Positions 50,285 to 58,687 of a DNA stretch of 64,000 nucleotides are shown piece after piece. The notes beneath the pieces were generated by a model that worked only from the letters and a program-made list of their open reading frames with translations, had not been told where the DNA came from and searched no databases. Source of the DNA: CAMEON01 sp964427175 (GTDB taxonomy: Bacteria; Bacillota; Clostridia; Oscillospirales; CAG-272); assembly GCA_964427175.1 (NCBI GenBank), contig CAYRTP010000001.1:22310-86309 (forward strand), read 5' to 3'. Both the position numbers and the translations under genes were made by a program. The stretch's first letter is position 1. Every line of letters begins with the position of its first letter.

Positions 50285-50998
50285 TCAGAAATCCAGCAGG
50301 ACTTCCTTGTTGGTCCCGTAGAAAATATCCTCATGCCCCGCGAGCTTTTGGCAGATGCGCTCGAACTCCTCCCAGGAGATGTACTTGGCATCCATCTCGT
50401 AGGAATGGCCCCAAATGTACAGAAGCTGGGGAACGTCGGTCTCCAGGGCGAGGAAGCGGTCCACGATCTCCTCCAGGTCCTCCGCGATATAGTACACCGA
50501 GGGGTTGAAGCGGTACAGATTCTCCTGCTCGTCAAAGCAGTTGGTGGAGGTGATGGTGCGGGCGTAGCGGACCCCCGTGCGCTCCTTGATGATGGCGGCT
50601 ACCCGATCGTCGTTGTTTACGCCGCCGCAGGGGTAGGCCATGCCCACCACCTCGTAGCCCACCATCTCCGAGAGGGCGAGGCGGTCGCACTCCACCTGGC
50701 GCACGATCTCCTCTTCGTCCAGGGTGGTCAGATTGGGATGGGTCAGGGTGTGGACGGCGACCTCGTGACCGCTGTACACTTTGGCCACGTCGCAGACCGC
50801 TACCTTGTCGTGGCGGACGATGCGGCCGTTTCGCTCCAGGGATCCGTCCTGGCTCAACAGGTCGGAGTTAAGGTTGAAGGTGCCCTTCAGACCGTACTTG
50901 TTGAAGATCTCGACCAGGCGGATGTCTTGGGTCACGCCATCGTCAAAGCTGAAGGTGATGGCCTTGTTTTTGCCGTTCCATTTGGTTTGGGTGTTCAT
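50285..50998 (-). CDS. Polysaccharide deacetylase family protein
   Basis: 237 aa, GGAGGTAC before the ATG. NodB-fold motifs: 'ITFSFDDGVTQD' with D19/D20, 'GHEVAVHTLTHPNL' with metal ligands H83 and H87, and 'GMAYPCGGVNNDD'. There is no signal peptide or membrane anchor, so unlike peptidoglycan deacetylases it is probably cytoplasmic and may act on small carbohydrate amides. Confidence 0.88.
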   Translation of the reverse strand: MNTQTKWNGKNKAITFSFDDGVTQDIRLVEIFNKYGLKGTFNLNSDLLSQDGSLERNGRIVRHDKVAVCDVAKVYSGHEVAVHTLTHPNLTTLDEEEIVRQVECDRLALSEMVGYEVVGMAYPCGGVNNDDRVAAIIKERTGVRYARTITSTNCFDEQENLYRFNPSVYYIAEDLEEIVDRFLALETDVPQLLYIWGHSYEMDAKYISWEEFERICQKLAGHEDIFYGTNKEVLLDF

Positions 50999-51022
50999 AG
51001 TTGTACCTCCGATGTAATGATT

Positions 51023-51364
51023 TTATTTGATATCTTTTATGATTTCAATTTTCCCGAGAATGTGTCGGTTAAAATTTTCCAGCTCCTCTGCGGGGATCCA
51101 AAGCTCTTGATGGTGCGCCAATCCTACCGTTTGCACGTCGAAGGCGGCTATGTAATCATCGTCGATCTCGAATCGGGTCACGTACCCGCTGTAGCCCGAG
51201 TCGGGGTCCTTCGTGTTCCATTTCCCGGCGATCTCCTCCGCGTAGCGTTGGTTCAGAACCGGATAAAAAATCGGTTGCCATTCCAGCCTGGGAGGGAACT
51301 TTGTAAAATCACTCTGCTCGATGAGCTCTTTTTCCTTTTGGCCGACAGGACGATACAGGATCAT
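51023..51364 (-). CDS. Conserved hypothetical protein (ADP-ribosylation/crystallin J1-labelled type)
   Basis: 113 aa; the ATG at 51,364 follows AAAGGAG, and the longer frame to 51,400 lacks a site. 'ILYRPVGQKEKELIEQSDF', 'FPPRLEWQPIFYPVLN' and 'QELWIPAEELENFNRHILGK' match a small family that databases often label ADP-ribosylation/crystallin J1, though this protein is far too short for an ADP-ribosylglycohydrolase. The true function is unknown. Confidence 0.7.
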   Translation of the reverse strand: MILYRPVGQKEKELIEQSDFTKFPPRLEWQPIFYPVLNQRYAEEIAGKWNTKDPDSGYSGYVTRFEIDDDYIAAFDVQTVGLAHHQELWIPAEELENFNRHILGKIEIIKDIK

Positions 51365-51436
51365 AGTGACTCCTTTCGTGTAAGGTATATTTTTGTGCAA
51401 AAAACGGGGGGCAATGACAAAAGATATAACCGTCGG

Positions 51437-52150
51437 TTATGAAAGCGTAAAAATGCGATACGAATTATCCATCCCCTCGCACATAGCGGGGAGGGTCATG
51501 TATGTGATCCCGTCGATCATTCGCTCCGCTCCCGGATGATAATGCCCTTGCAAAACCAGCTTGACCTTACCGCTTTCCCGTATGATCTGTCTGATCATCT
51601 CGGCATTCTTGACGATGTGATGATCTTCAACAAACGGATCCAGATTCTCGTGCATACACACGATACAAGGCTCGTTTGCCTTTGACAAAGCATCCTTTAA
51701 AAACAAACATTGCTCACTCGGCAAATTGGAGTCCGTCCATTCCACACCGGCAACGTCAAAGCGGCGGCCGTCAGAACGGTAATTGGCATCTAAAAAAACA
51801 AACTGATACCCGCCTGCGGAAAGCGTATAAGGCGGAATTTTGATTCCTGCCTCGAAAAGCTCGTCAGCCGTCATCATAAGATAATCATGATTGCCGGGCA
51901 CAAGATAAAATGGAATATCGTATGAATGGATCAACCTGAGGATTTCGTAAAAGCAAGACGCAACATCTTCCTTTGTATCGGTTGGAGCGTGATCGGTAAG
52001 GTCTCCAAGGCAAATACAAATATCCACGTTTTCCGCACGGAACGATTCCATAGCTTCGCGAATCTTTGAAAGCGAGAGAGAAGGTCTTCGCGTACCACAC
52101 AAAACCTCAGCATGACAATAATGCGCGTCTGAAAAAACTCCGATTTTCAT
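51437..52150 (-). CDS. Calcineurin-like metallophosphoesterase
   Basis: 237 aa, reverse-strand GGGAGGTGC before the ATG. All metal motifs are intact: 'GVFSDAHYCH' (D8, H10), 'CLGDLTD' (D50), 'VPGNHDYL' (N87, H88) and 'LQGHYHPG'. It is likely a cytoplasmic phosphodiesterase. Composition is visibly AT-richer than the neighbours, which suggests separate acquisition. Confidence 0.88.
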   Translation of the reverse strand: MKIGVFSDAHYCHAEVLCGTRRPSLSLSKIREAMESFRAENVDICICLGDLTDHAPTDTKEDVASCFYEILRLIHSYDIPFYLVPGNHDYLMMTADELFEAGIKIPPYTLSAGGYQFVFLDANYRSDGRRFDVAGVEWTDSNLPSEQCLFLKDALSKANEPCIVCMHENLDPFVEDHHIVKNAEMIRQIIRESGKVKLVLQGHYHPGAERMIDGITYMTLPAMCEGMDNSYRIFTLS

Positions 52151-52183
52151 AAGAGCACCTCCCTTTTATGCACCCGCAGGCGC

Positions 52184-52299
52184 AATTCATGGCGGAGCCA
52201 ATTCATGATACGGCACTCACTTTGGGAGTGCCGTATTCAATTCATGCGCTCGCGCAATTCATTGTCGAGTCGTCGTGTGAGACACACGACGGACTCGAC
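52184..52299. repeat. Palindrome array fused to the 3' end of the first rlmD gene
   Basis: A near-perfect hairpin (52,264-52,299; arms GTCGAGTCGTCGTGT and its inverse with one bulged base) is made of the last conserved rlmD codons and an inverted copy. It is followed leftward by four copies of AATTCAT (52,256, 52,239, 52,200, 52,184) separated by short palindromes: GCGCTCGCGC, a 13-bp hairpin (GATACGGCACTC...), GGCGGAGCC. The rlmD reading frame ends inside the array. Confidence 0.8.
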
Positions 52300-53403
52300 G
52301 TGCGAAGTAAACGGAAACATATCCACAGGCTGGATCTTCCTCACCTTATACCCCCCCTTGGTCAGGGTATAAAGATCCCGCGCCAGGGTCTCGGGGTTGC
52401 AGGAAACGTAGACCACGCGGGCGGGTGCCAGCTTCAGGAGGCTGTGGAGGAACTTGCCGCTGCAGCCCGCGCGGGGCGGGTCGGTGACCACCACGTCGGC
52501 GGTCTGCCCCTTGGCGGCCATGGCCTCCATGAACTGCCCCGCGTCGGCGGCGTGGAAGACGGCGTTCGTAACGCCGTTTCGTTTGGCGTTGTCCACGGCA
52601 TCCGCCACCGCGTCGCGGTTGACCTCTACCCCGATGATCTCCTTGGCCGAGGCGGCCATGGTCAGCCCGATGGTCCCCGTGCCGCAGTAGGCATCGATCA
52701 CGGTCTCCTTGCCCGTCAGCCCCGCGAACTCGCGGGCCTTGCCGTAGAGCACCTCGGTCTGGATCGGGTTGACCTGGTAGAAGGATCGGGGACTGATGCG
52801 GAAATCCAACCCACAGAGACGGTCGGTGATGAAGCCCTCCCCGTGGAGGACGTGGCTTTCGTTACCCAAAAACAGGGCGGTGTCGGTGGGGTTGATGTTC
52901 CGCACCACCGTGGTGATCTCGGGATGACGGCGGATCAGCTCGTTGACAAAGGAACGCTCCGAGCGGAATTCCCCCTTGGCGGTGACCAGCACCACCATGA
53001 TCTCCCCGCTGACAAAGCCCCGACGGATGAGGACGTGCCGCAAAAAGCCCTGTCCCGATTCCAGATCGAAGGGCTTGATCTTCATGGACCCGCAGAGCTT
53101 GCGGACCGTGGCCAGGATGGGGGCGGCGCAAGCGTCCTCCAGCATACAGTCCTCCGCCTCCACGATGCGGCGGGAGGCCGACTGGTAGACCCCCGATATG
53201 ACCTTGCCGCTCTTGGATTTGAAGGCGGCCTGGATCTTATTGCGGTAGTGGGTGGGGTCATCCATACCGATGATCTCCTCCACGCGGCCGAAGCGGCCCA
53301 GGAGCTTGATGAGTCCGGCCTGCTTGAGGTGGAGCTGTTCTTCGTAGGGGAGGTTCTGCAGGGAGCAGCCTCCGCATTTCTTGGCGTAAGGGCAGGGGAG
53401 CAT
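52237..53403 (-). CDS. RlmD/RumA-like 23S rRNA (uracil-5) methyltransferase, no TRAM domain
   Basis: 388 aa. It lacks the N-terminal TRAM domain and opens with the iron-sulfur site 'CPYAKKCGGCSLQ'; a further Cys is C92-region 'AEDCMLEDAC'. The SAM site is 'VIDAYCGTGTIGLTMA', with 'VVTDPPRAGC' and the catalytic 'VYVSCNPETLARDL'. The C-terminus 'FPFTSHVESVVCLTRR' is typical up to HVESVV; the following ten residues come from a palindrome array. A second, TRAM-containing paralogue lies 6 kb away. Confidence 0.92.
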   Translation of the reverse strand: MLPCPYAKKCGGCSLQNLPYEEQLHLKQAGLIKLLGRFGRVEEIIGMDDPTHYRNKIQAAFKSKSGKVISGVYQSASRRIVEAEDCMLEDACAAPILATVRKLCGSMKIKPFDLESGQGFLRHVLIRRGFVSGEIMVVLVTAKGEFRSERSFVNELIRRHPEITTVVRNINPTDTALFLGNESHVLHGEGFITDRLCGLDFRISPRSFYQVNPIQTEVLYGKAREFAGLTGKETVIDAYCGTGTIGLTMAASAKEIIGVEVNRDAVADAVDNAKRNGVTNAVFHAADAGQFMEAMAAKGQTADVVVTDPPRAGCSGKFLHSLLKLAPARVVYVSCNPETLARDLYTLTKGGYKVRKIQPVDMFPFTSHVESVVCLTRRLDNELRERMN

Positions 53404-53431
53404 GGTGGGGTCCTTTCATGTTTGTATTTGG

Positions 53432-54784
53432 TCAGGGTGTTTCGTCCGATGACTTCCGCAATTCCCACAGCACCTCGTCTAACCGGCAGATCTCGCATTT
53501 GTGTCGGTCGCAGGTACACAGCTCACGGATGGCCTGCTCGTGTTCCAGAGGGGCTTGGGCATAGGGAAGGATGGAGCGGAGGGTGTTCTCAACAGCATCC
53601 ATGAGAGAGGAAAAGGCCTCCTCGGAGAGCAACTGCCAGTTGATGGTCTGTCCTTGGGCGGCATAGACACCCTGTGCATTCACCCGTGTGACATAGCAAC
53701 AAGGGTAGGAGTTGGGGAGGGGATATACCGAAATATGGAAGTAGTACACGTCCGAATACGCGGATTTTTGTGCTTCAAATTCCAAAACGAAATCCCGACC
53801 CAGCTTTTTGGTCCACTTGGAAGCTTTTTTGGAGAAGCCCAAGGGCTTGAGGCGGGTGTGGATACGCGCGAGAAACGCTTTTTGCCGCTCTTTTTTTAGG
53901 GTGAGAACGTCATCCTTGGTCAAGTTTCCGTACTGCTCGAAGATGCTCTCCATGGCGCGCATGGCTTCGGGTTCGTCCATCTCGTCTCGAATCGTGACGA
54001 GATGACGGAGCTTGATATCGTCATCATCCTCGCTCCAATGAGCCAAACGCTCCTCGTCAATCACCGTGGTTACGCCATAGACCGCCTGGATATGGGTGCC
54101 GCAATCCCGCAGATTGACCGCGAAAGCCGTTTTTTCGGTGGCGTAACGGTAGAAGCGGAAGGATGTCCAGAGCGTTTCCTTCATACCGTTTTTCAGCATA
54201 GCTTCCCGATAGGCCAGTATGCGGTCGGTCTGCCGTCGGGTCATCTCGGCCTCCTCGGGATGATCGGCAAAGAAGGCATTCACCCGTGCCGCTTCCTCGG
54301 GGGTGAGGGCCTGATAGGTTTTCAGGTCGGTCACCTCCATGTCAAAATACGGGTGTTGGAGGTCGGTCAGACAGTAGGTAAAGTTAAAACCGAAGATATT
54401 CTTGACGATGGCGTAATCGGGGACGCGCTTTTCCACTCGGTAGTACAGAAAGTCCTGTGTTCCCAACGCGCGCTTGACCCAATCGCTCTCTCGGACGGTG
54501 GCCATTTCTTCCTCGTTATAGCAGAGCTTGACCAGGCGATCGAAAATACGGCGGTCTGCTTCGGTTTCGCAGGCATCCTCATAATGGCGGATGTGAGCGT
54601 GATACGCCTCGTTCAGCCTGCCCTCCAGCAGGAGCTGCAAGCCTTCCGCAAATTGCACCTTGGTTTTGAAGTCGCCGCCGAACAGATCGTCCAGGTCATC
54701 CCCGAACGCATCCAGGTAGGCCTGCCATTTGTTTTGAAACTCGGGAGTGTGGAAGAATTGCTGGTAGGTTTGGGCTATGAGCAT
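53432..54784 (-). CDS. Hypothetical protein with C-terminal DUF4304-like domain
   Basis: 450 aa; the ATG at 54,784 has AAAGGAG eight bases upstream. The N-terminal 270 residues are helical and acidic and unrecognised. From about residue 275 on, 'FLARIHTRLKPLGFSKKASK' and 'FVLEFEAQKSAYSDVYYFHI' resemble DUF4304. The end carries 'CTCDRHKCEICRL', a possible zinc site. Similar proteins are sometimes linked to contact-dependent toxin immunity; there is no toxin gene here. Confidence 0.6.
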   Translation of the reverse strand: MLIAQTYQQFFHTPEFQNKWQAYLDAFGDDLDDLFGGDFKTKVQFAEGLQLLLEGRLNEAYHAHIRHYEDACETEADRRIFDRLVKLCYNEEEMATVRESDWVKRALGTQDFLYYRVEKRVPDYAIVKNIFGFNFTYCLTDLQHPYFDMEVTDLKTYQALTPEEAARVNAFFADHPEEAEMTRRQTDRILAYREAMLKNGMKETLWTSFRFYRYATEKTAFAVNLRDCGTHIQAVYGVTTVIDEERLAHWSEDDDDIKLRHLVTIRDEMDEPEAMRAMESIFEQYGNLTKDDVLTLKKERQKAFLARIHTRLKPLGFSKKASKWTKKLGRDFVLEFEAQKSAYSDVYYFHISVYPLPNSYPCCYVTRVNAQGVYAAQGQTINWQLLSEEAFSSLMDAVENTLRSILPYAQAPLEHEQAIRELCTCDRHKCEICRLDEVLWELRKSSDETP

Positions 54785-54905
54785 GGGCGAAGCTCCTTTT
54801 GTTTGCATTGTTTTTGGCGGTGTTAATCGATCTCGATCTTCTAAAGTATCTTTACATAAAGTTTTAAATGTTACAGCGCACTACCGACGAAATCCCTGTG
54901 AACCT

Positions 54906-54925
54906 GGGTTTACCCGGGTAAACCC
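54906..54925. repeat. 20-bp perfect palindrome
   Basis: GGGTTTACCCGGGTAAACCC reads identically on both strands and lies five bases past the stop of the FAD oxidoreductase gene. It has no T-tract. Possible 3' stabiliser or regulator site. Confidence 0.65.
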
Positions 54926-54930
54926 GGGAT

Positions 54931-56115
54931 TTACGGTGTGATCACCTCGCCTACGTGCAGCCGCACTCCGCCGGCTCGCAGCTTCTCCTGCAGGGCTGTC
55001 ACGTCCAGCGTGGAGAAATCATGAGTCATCGCGGCGGCAGTCCCCGCGGCCTGGCCCGTGACGGCACAGCAGGGAATGACCCGCATGGCATCCCACAGGG
55101 TCTCGTCGGTGGAGACACACCGCCCCGCCATGATCAGATTTTTTACCTTCTTATTATAAAGACTGCGGAAGGGAACCTCATACACGGGTCCCCGCCGCTT
55201 CCAGTTGGGGACTATGCCCACCGAGTCCTCGAAATAGGTGTGCTCCTCGGTGTGGGAGAGCTCGTATTCCCCCACGATCCGCCGCGTCATGCGGAGCTGG
55301 GGAATGGTGGCCATGGTGGCAATCACCGTGTCGGGGGACTTCTCCCGCTTTTTGAGCCAATCCTCCAGGGTCAGCCTGTGGGACAGGCGCACCATGTCCG
55401 AGATCTCGGTACCGTCCAGTCCGCCGAAGCGGCGGCAGGCGGGAGCCTGCTCCCCGTTGCGCTCGGCTTCGGGAATGTCAGAGGCCCCCAGCATTTGGAG
55501 CTTGTAGCCCCCCTCACTCGCGTAGTAGTACCAGCCCGCCAGGATATTGCCCTGATGGAAGGTCTCGGTGGGAGCTCCCGAAAACCAGGCGATATCCGCG
55601 TCGCCCGTGGCATCCACCACCGCGCCGACCTCGTAGGCCGTCCGCCCCGATTTGTTCTCGGTGTGCAGAGCGGTGACGCGGCCTTCCTCCACCTCGGTGT
55701 CCACTACGTAGGTCCCGTAGAGGATATCCACCCCCGCCTCGGTCAACAGCTGTTCGGCCAGGACGGCAAAGACCTGGGGATTGTACTCCACCATGAATCG
55801 GTGATGCTCAAGGCCCCGCGGGCCGTCGGCATCCAGCCAGCTGCCGGGGTACATAGCCTCGGCACCGTAGGTGATGGACAGCCGCAGAAGCTCCTCGGCG
55901 ATGCCGAAGGAGACCTGGTGACCGCACCCGTCGCAGAGGGGGAGGTAAATGGTGACCAGCCCCGCCGTGCCCAGACCGCCCAGCAGGTACTCCTTCTCAA
56001 AGAGGATCACGCGGCTCCCCTCGCGGGCGGCGGCCAGGGCGGCGGCAATGCCGCCAAAACCGCCGCCGCACACGGCAACGTCATAGCGGATATTGGATCG
56101 AATGGTGGATTTCAT
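54931..56115 (-). CDS. FAD-dependent oxidoreductase (FAD_oxidored family)
   Basis: 394 aa, reverse-strand AAGGAG before the ATG. The Rossmann start is 'DVAVCGGGFGGIAAALAAAR', followed by 'VILFEKEYLLGGLGTAGLV'. 'VVDATGDADIAWFSGAP' and 'NLIMAGRCVSTDETLWDAMR' are typical of the FAD_oxidored family often found beside carbohydrate genes. It lies in a leftward run after a GH78-like gene, consistent with sugar-related oxidation. Substrate unknown. Confidence 0.85.
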   Translation of the reverse strand: MKSTIRSNIRYDVAVCGGGFGGIAAALAAAREGSRVILFEKEYLLGGLGTAGLVTIYLPLCDGCGHQVSFGIAEELLRLSITYGAEAMYPGSWLDADGPRGLEHHRFMVEYNPQVFAVLAEQLLTEAGVDILYGTYVVDTEVEEGRVTALHTENKSGRTAYEVGAVVDATGDADIAWFSGAPTETFHQGNILAGWYYYASEGGYKLQMLGASDIPEAERNGEQAPACRRFGGLDGTEISDMVRLSHRLTLEDWLKKREKSPDTVIATMATIPQLRMTRRIVGEYELSHTEEHTYFEDSVGIVPNWKRRGPVYEVPFRSLYNKKVKNLIMAGRCVSTDETLWDAMRVIPCCAVTGQAAGTAAAMTHDFSTLDVTALQEKLRAGGVRLHVGEVITP

Positions 56116-56148
56116 GGCAGTCTCCTTGTTTTCGTGATGGTTGGTGGA

Positions 56149-56658
56149 TCAGCTCAGATCATCGGTGGTGTAGCCCTGCGTCCGCAACAGACGGCCGAGC
56201 TCGCTGAATCGGGCGTAGCGATTCCCGATCAGCAGGTGTTTCTTGCGGTTTGTGAGCCGTTTTTGCTCGAAAATGATCACGGTAGGCAGAGGGTCGGTGT
56301 GCAAAATAAAGGAAAAGTCCACCGCGTTCCGCTCGCCCACGCAGGTATGGGACTGTGGATGCTCGTGCGCGAAATTCTCCGCGCACAGGGTCAGATCCAC
56401 CTCATGCTCCCGACCGAATTCATCGGTATAGAATACGTGATGATCCTGGATCTTGGTGATCTCGTCATCCGTGATCTCCACAGCCTCCGCGCCGATGCAC
56501 TCATCGTGCAGGAATTCCAGGACCACCTGGTGGGTCTCGTCGTAGGTAAAGCTCTGCAGGCGCTTGGTCCCATCCGCACGGATGAGGGTGCAGGTGCATC
56601 GCTTTGATACCGAGGACCCGCTGATCTCTAAGGCGGTGCCTTGGTAGATCAACCGCAA
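56149..56658 (-). CDS. Hypothetical protein, 169 aa
   Basis: TTG start preceded by AAGGACGGA on the reverse strand. The protein is alpha/beta with 'VVLEFLHDECIGAEAVEITD' in the middle and a C-terminus 'KKHLLIGNRYARFSELGRLL'. No family is recognised. It lies between a disrupted membrane-protein gene and the FAD oxidoreductase gene. Confidence 0.55.
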   Translation of the reverse strand: MRLIYQGTALEISGSSVSKRCTCTLIRADGTKRLQSFTYDETHQVVLEFLHDECIGAEAVEITDDEITKIQDHHVFYTDEFGREHEVDLTLCAENFAHEHPQSHTCVGERNAVDFSFILHTDPLPTVIIFEQKRLTNRKKHLLIGNRYARFSELGRLLRTQGYTTDDLS

Positions 56659-56676
56659 TCCGTCCTTGGTGGGGAT

Positions 56677-56949
56677 TCAAAGGGGAGCGGCCTGCTTGAT
56701 CTCCTTGCAGAGCTCCGAAAAGGCCGCAAAACGCCCCCTCTTTTCCTTGCGCTTGACAAAGAACCAAATGACGGCAAAGGCGATCAGGGTGACCCCGCAC
56801 ATGGCCAGGTGCATGGACAGATCATCCGCTATGGAGGTGTTCGGAAATAGGGCGGGGAAGAGGATCACCACTCCGCCCGATACCGCGCATACGGCCAGCC
56901 AAAAGGCCAGCTACAAAAGTCCTTCTTTAAGCTCGGCCTTGGGGCTCAT
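56677..56949 (-). pseudogene. Small membrane-protein gene with in-frame TAG
   Basis: Reverse strand GAGGAAGCAAGCG then ATG (56,949), MSPKAELKEGLL, TAG at 56,913-56,911, then an uninterrupted frame of 77 codons: 'LAFWLAVCAVSGGVVILFPA', a second hydrophobic segment 'LAMCGVTLIAFAVIWFFVKR' and a basic tail to TGA. The sequence after TAG reads as a clear two-helix membrane protein that needs the first helix beginning right at the stop. Either a recent nonsense mutation, a sequencing error, or restart at GTG 56,871 for a shorter form. Confidence 0.6.
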
Positions 56950-57013
56950 CGCTTGCTTCCTCAGCTTTCTTCTGCTTTTTGGACAGGGGGAGGAGCTCCC
57001 CTCGCGTGAACGC

Positions 57014-58477
57014 TTACGCATCCTGCCCCAACCCGTACTTGCGGATGAAGTAGGTGGCCGTACAGCTCCAGGCGTGGCACATACTGTTCATCTTGCGGTC
57101 GCCGTAGGGGGAGAACTCGGGATCCCCGGGCACGTAAGCCTCAAAGAAGGTGTCGGCACTATCTTTCACCATGCCGCCCCAAATGTTGCGGATGTACTGC
57201 TCGGCCTCCTCGCGGGCACCCACCATGAACAGGGCATCCACGGCGTAGTGGTGCATATAGGGGGTGACGGGCTTGACCGAGTCGGTGGCGTTGATCACGT
57301 CCAGCATGACTCGCTTGGCCTCCTCGCCTTGGACTACACCGCCCAGCACCATCCAGGCGGCGGCGTGGACACTGTACTGATACTCGTCGCGGGAATTGAT
57401 GAAGGCCTTCTTGTCCTCATCGTAGAGATGCCGACGGGCGGCGGCGCGTCCTGCCTCCAAACGGGCGCGGTAGACGGCGGCATCGGGATCACCCAAGGTC
57501 TCCAGGGCATGGCTCCACAATGTCAGGGTGTAGAGGTAGATGCCCTGCAGGGCCGCCCCCTTGTGGAGTCCGGGGCACCAGTCGATGAAGGCATCGCCGC
57601 AGGTGGTGGTGACCAGCCCCTGTTCGTCCAGGTTGGCCTCGGCGGAGTCCAGGATTCCCTTGGCCACGGGGTAGAGGTCGCGGAAGGTATCGGTGTCCCC
57701 CGTATGACTGAGCAGATCGCAGAGGGTGTTGACGAACATGAAGCCGTAGTCCAGAATGGTCCAGTAGCCCGTCACGAAAGCAGGGTTCTCGTAGATATAG
57801 CCGGGCATGACACCGTATTGGTTGCGGTCGGCCGCGCCGAACAGGTAGAGACATCGACGGGTCAGCTCGAGATTCCCGAAGGTGTAGTAATTGGCCAGGG
57901 CCTCCAGGCGCAGATCCCCGATCCACAGCCGACGGTCCCGCTTGGGGCCGTCCTCAAAGACCCTCTGCATACAGTTGCGGAGGGTGTGGACCGCCACGCG
58001 GTCGATGGCGGCCAGCTCAGGATCCCGAATCTCGCAGGGCTTGAGGGTAGCTATATCCGCCGAGGTCACCGCCTCAAAGATGAATTCGGACAGGGTAATG
58101 GGCTGGGATACGTACTTGACCTTGATGAGCACGTATCGGGCGGCGTAGCGGCGGGACATTCTGTAGACACCGGGGAAGTCCACGTTGATGACCTCGTCCT
58201 GGAGCCAGGAGCGGCAGAGAGAGCCGTGGTAGTCATTGAAGTCATCCTCCAGCTCCCGCGCGGTCTCGCAGAAGTAGAGCTCCATGCGGGCGGGCGCGTC
58301 ATTGTACCAGTGGGCGTACCCGACCTTGAAGGACAGGTACCCCACGTAGTGGTTGCCCAGGTCCACGACCAGGGTGTCCCCCGCGCTCATGGCGGTCTCC
58401 TTCACGTCGGGGGTGACGAGGGTGGTATGCAGGGCGGGGAGATTGGCATCGGCTTTTTGCAGGTAGTGGGTTTTCAT
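57014..58477 (-). CDS. GH78-like alpha-L-rhamnosidase family glycosidase
   Basis: 487 aa, ACGGAGG before the ATG. A short beta domain ('AGDTLVVDLGNHYVGYLSF') precedes an (alpha/alpha)6 barrel. 'FEDGPKRDRRLWIGDLRLEA' and 'ADTFFEAYVPGDPEFSPYG' with 'NSMCHAWSCTATYFI' are in the positions where GH78 has its catalytic Glu and Asp-containing loops. There is no signal peptide, so it acts on imported oligosaccharides. It is shorter than typical GH78 enzymes, lacking the extra beta domains. Confidence 0.75.
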   Translation of the reverse strand: MKTHYLQKADANLPALHTTLVTPDVKETAMSAGDTLVVDLGNHYVGYLSFKVGYAHWYNDAPARMELYFCETARELEDDFNDYHGSLCRSWLQDEVINVDFPGVYRMSRRYAARYVLIKVKYVSQPITLSEFIFEAVTSADIATLKPCEIRDPELAAIDRVAVHTLRNCMQRVFEDGPKRDRRLWIGDLRLEALANYYTFGNLELTRRCLYLFGAADRNQYGVMPGYIYENPAFVTGYWTILDYGFMFVNTLCDLLSHTGDTDTFRDLYPVAKGILDSAEANLDEQGLVTTTCGDAFIDWCPGLHKGAALQGIYLYTLTLWSHALETLGDPDAAVYRARLEAGRAAARRHLYDEDKKAFINSRDEYQYSVHAAAWMVLGGVVQGEEAKRVMLDVINATDSVKPVTPYMHHYAVDALFMVGAREEAEQYIRNIWGGMVKDSADTFFEAYVPGDPEFSPYGDRKMNSMCHAWSCTATYFIRKYGLGQDA

Positions 58478-58687
58478 GGGGGCCTCCGTTTCTTGTCTTA
58501 TAAGGATTGGTTTTCATATACGCCCAAATCCACATTTTTAGGGAGCGATGCCCTCGTCGCTCTGCAACCCGAAAATCGGAATTACCATTCGGGTGCAGTG
58601 CCTCATGAGGGCTGGTGATCAAAATAATTTCATAAATCGGAGATTGTTTTGTTAAGGTATTTATATCACTGTTCAAACGCACAATTT

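Noticed and set aside
56666..58618. 650-aa rightward open frame
   Set aside because: Antisense of the GH78-like gene and small membrane gene; Gly/His/Val-rich shadow without motif.
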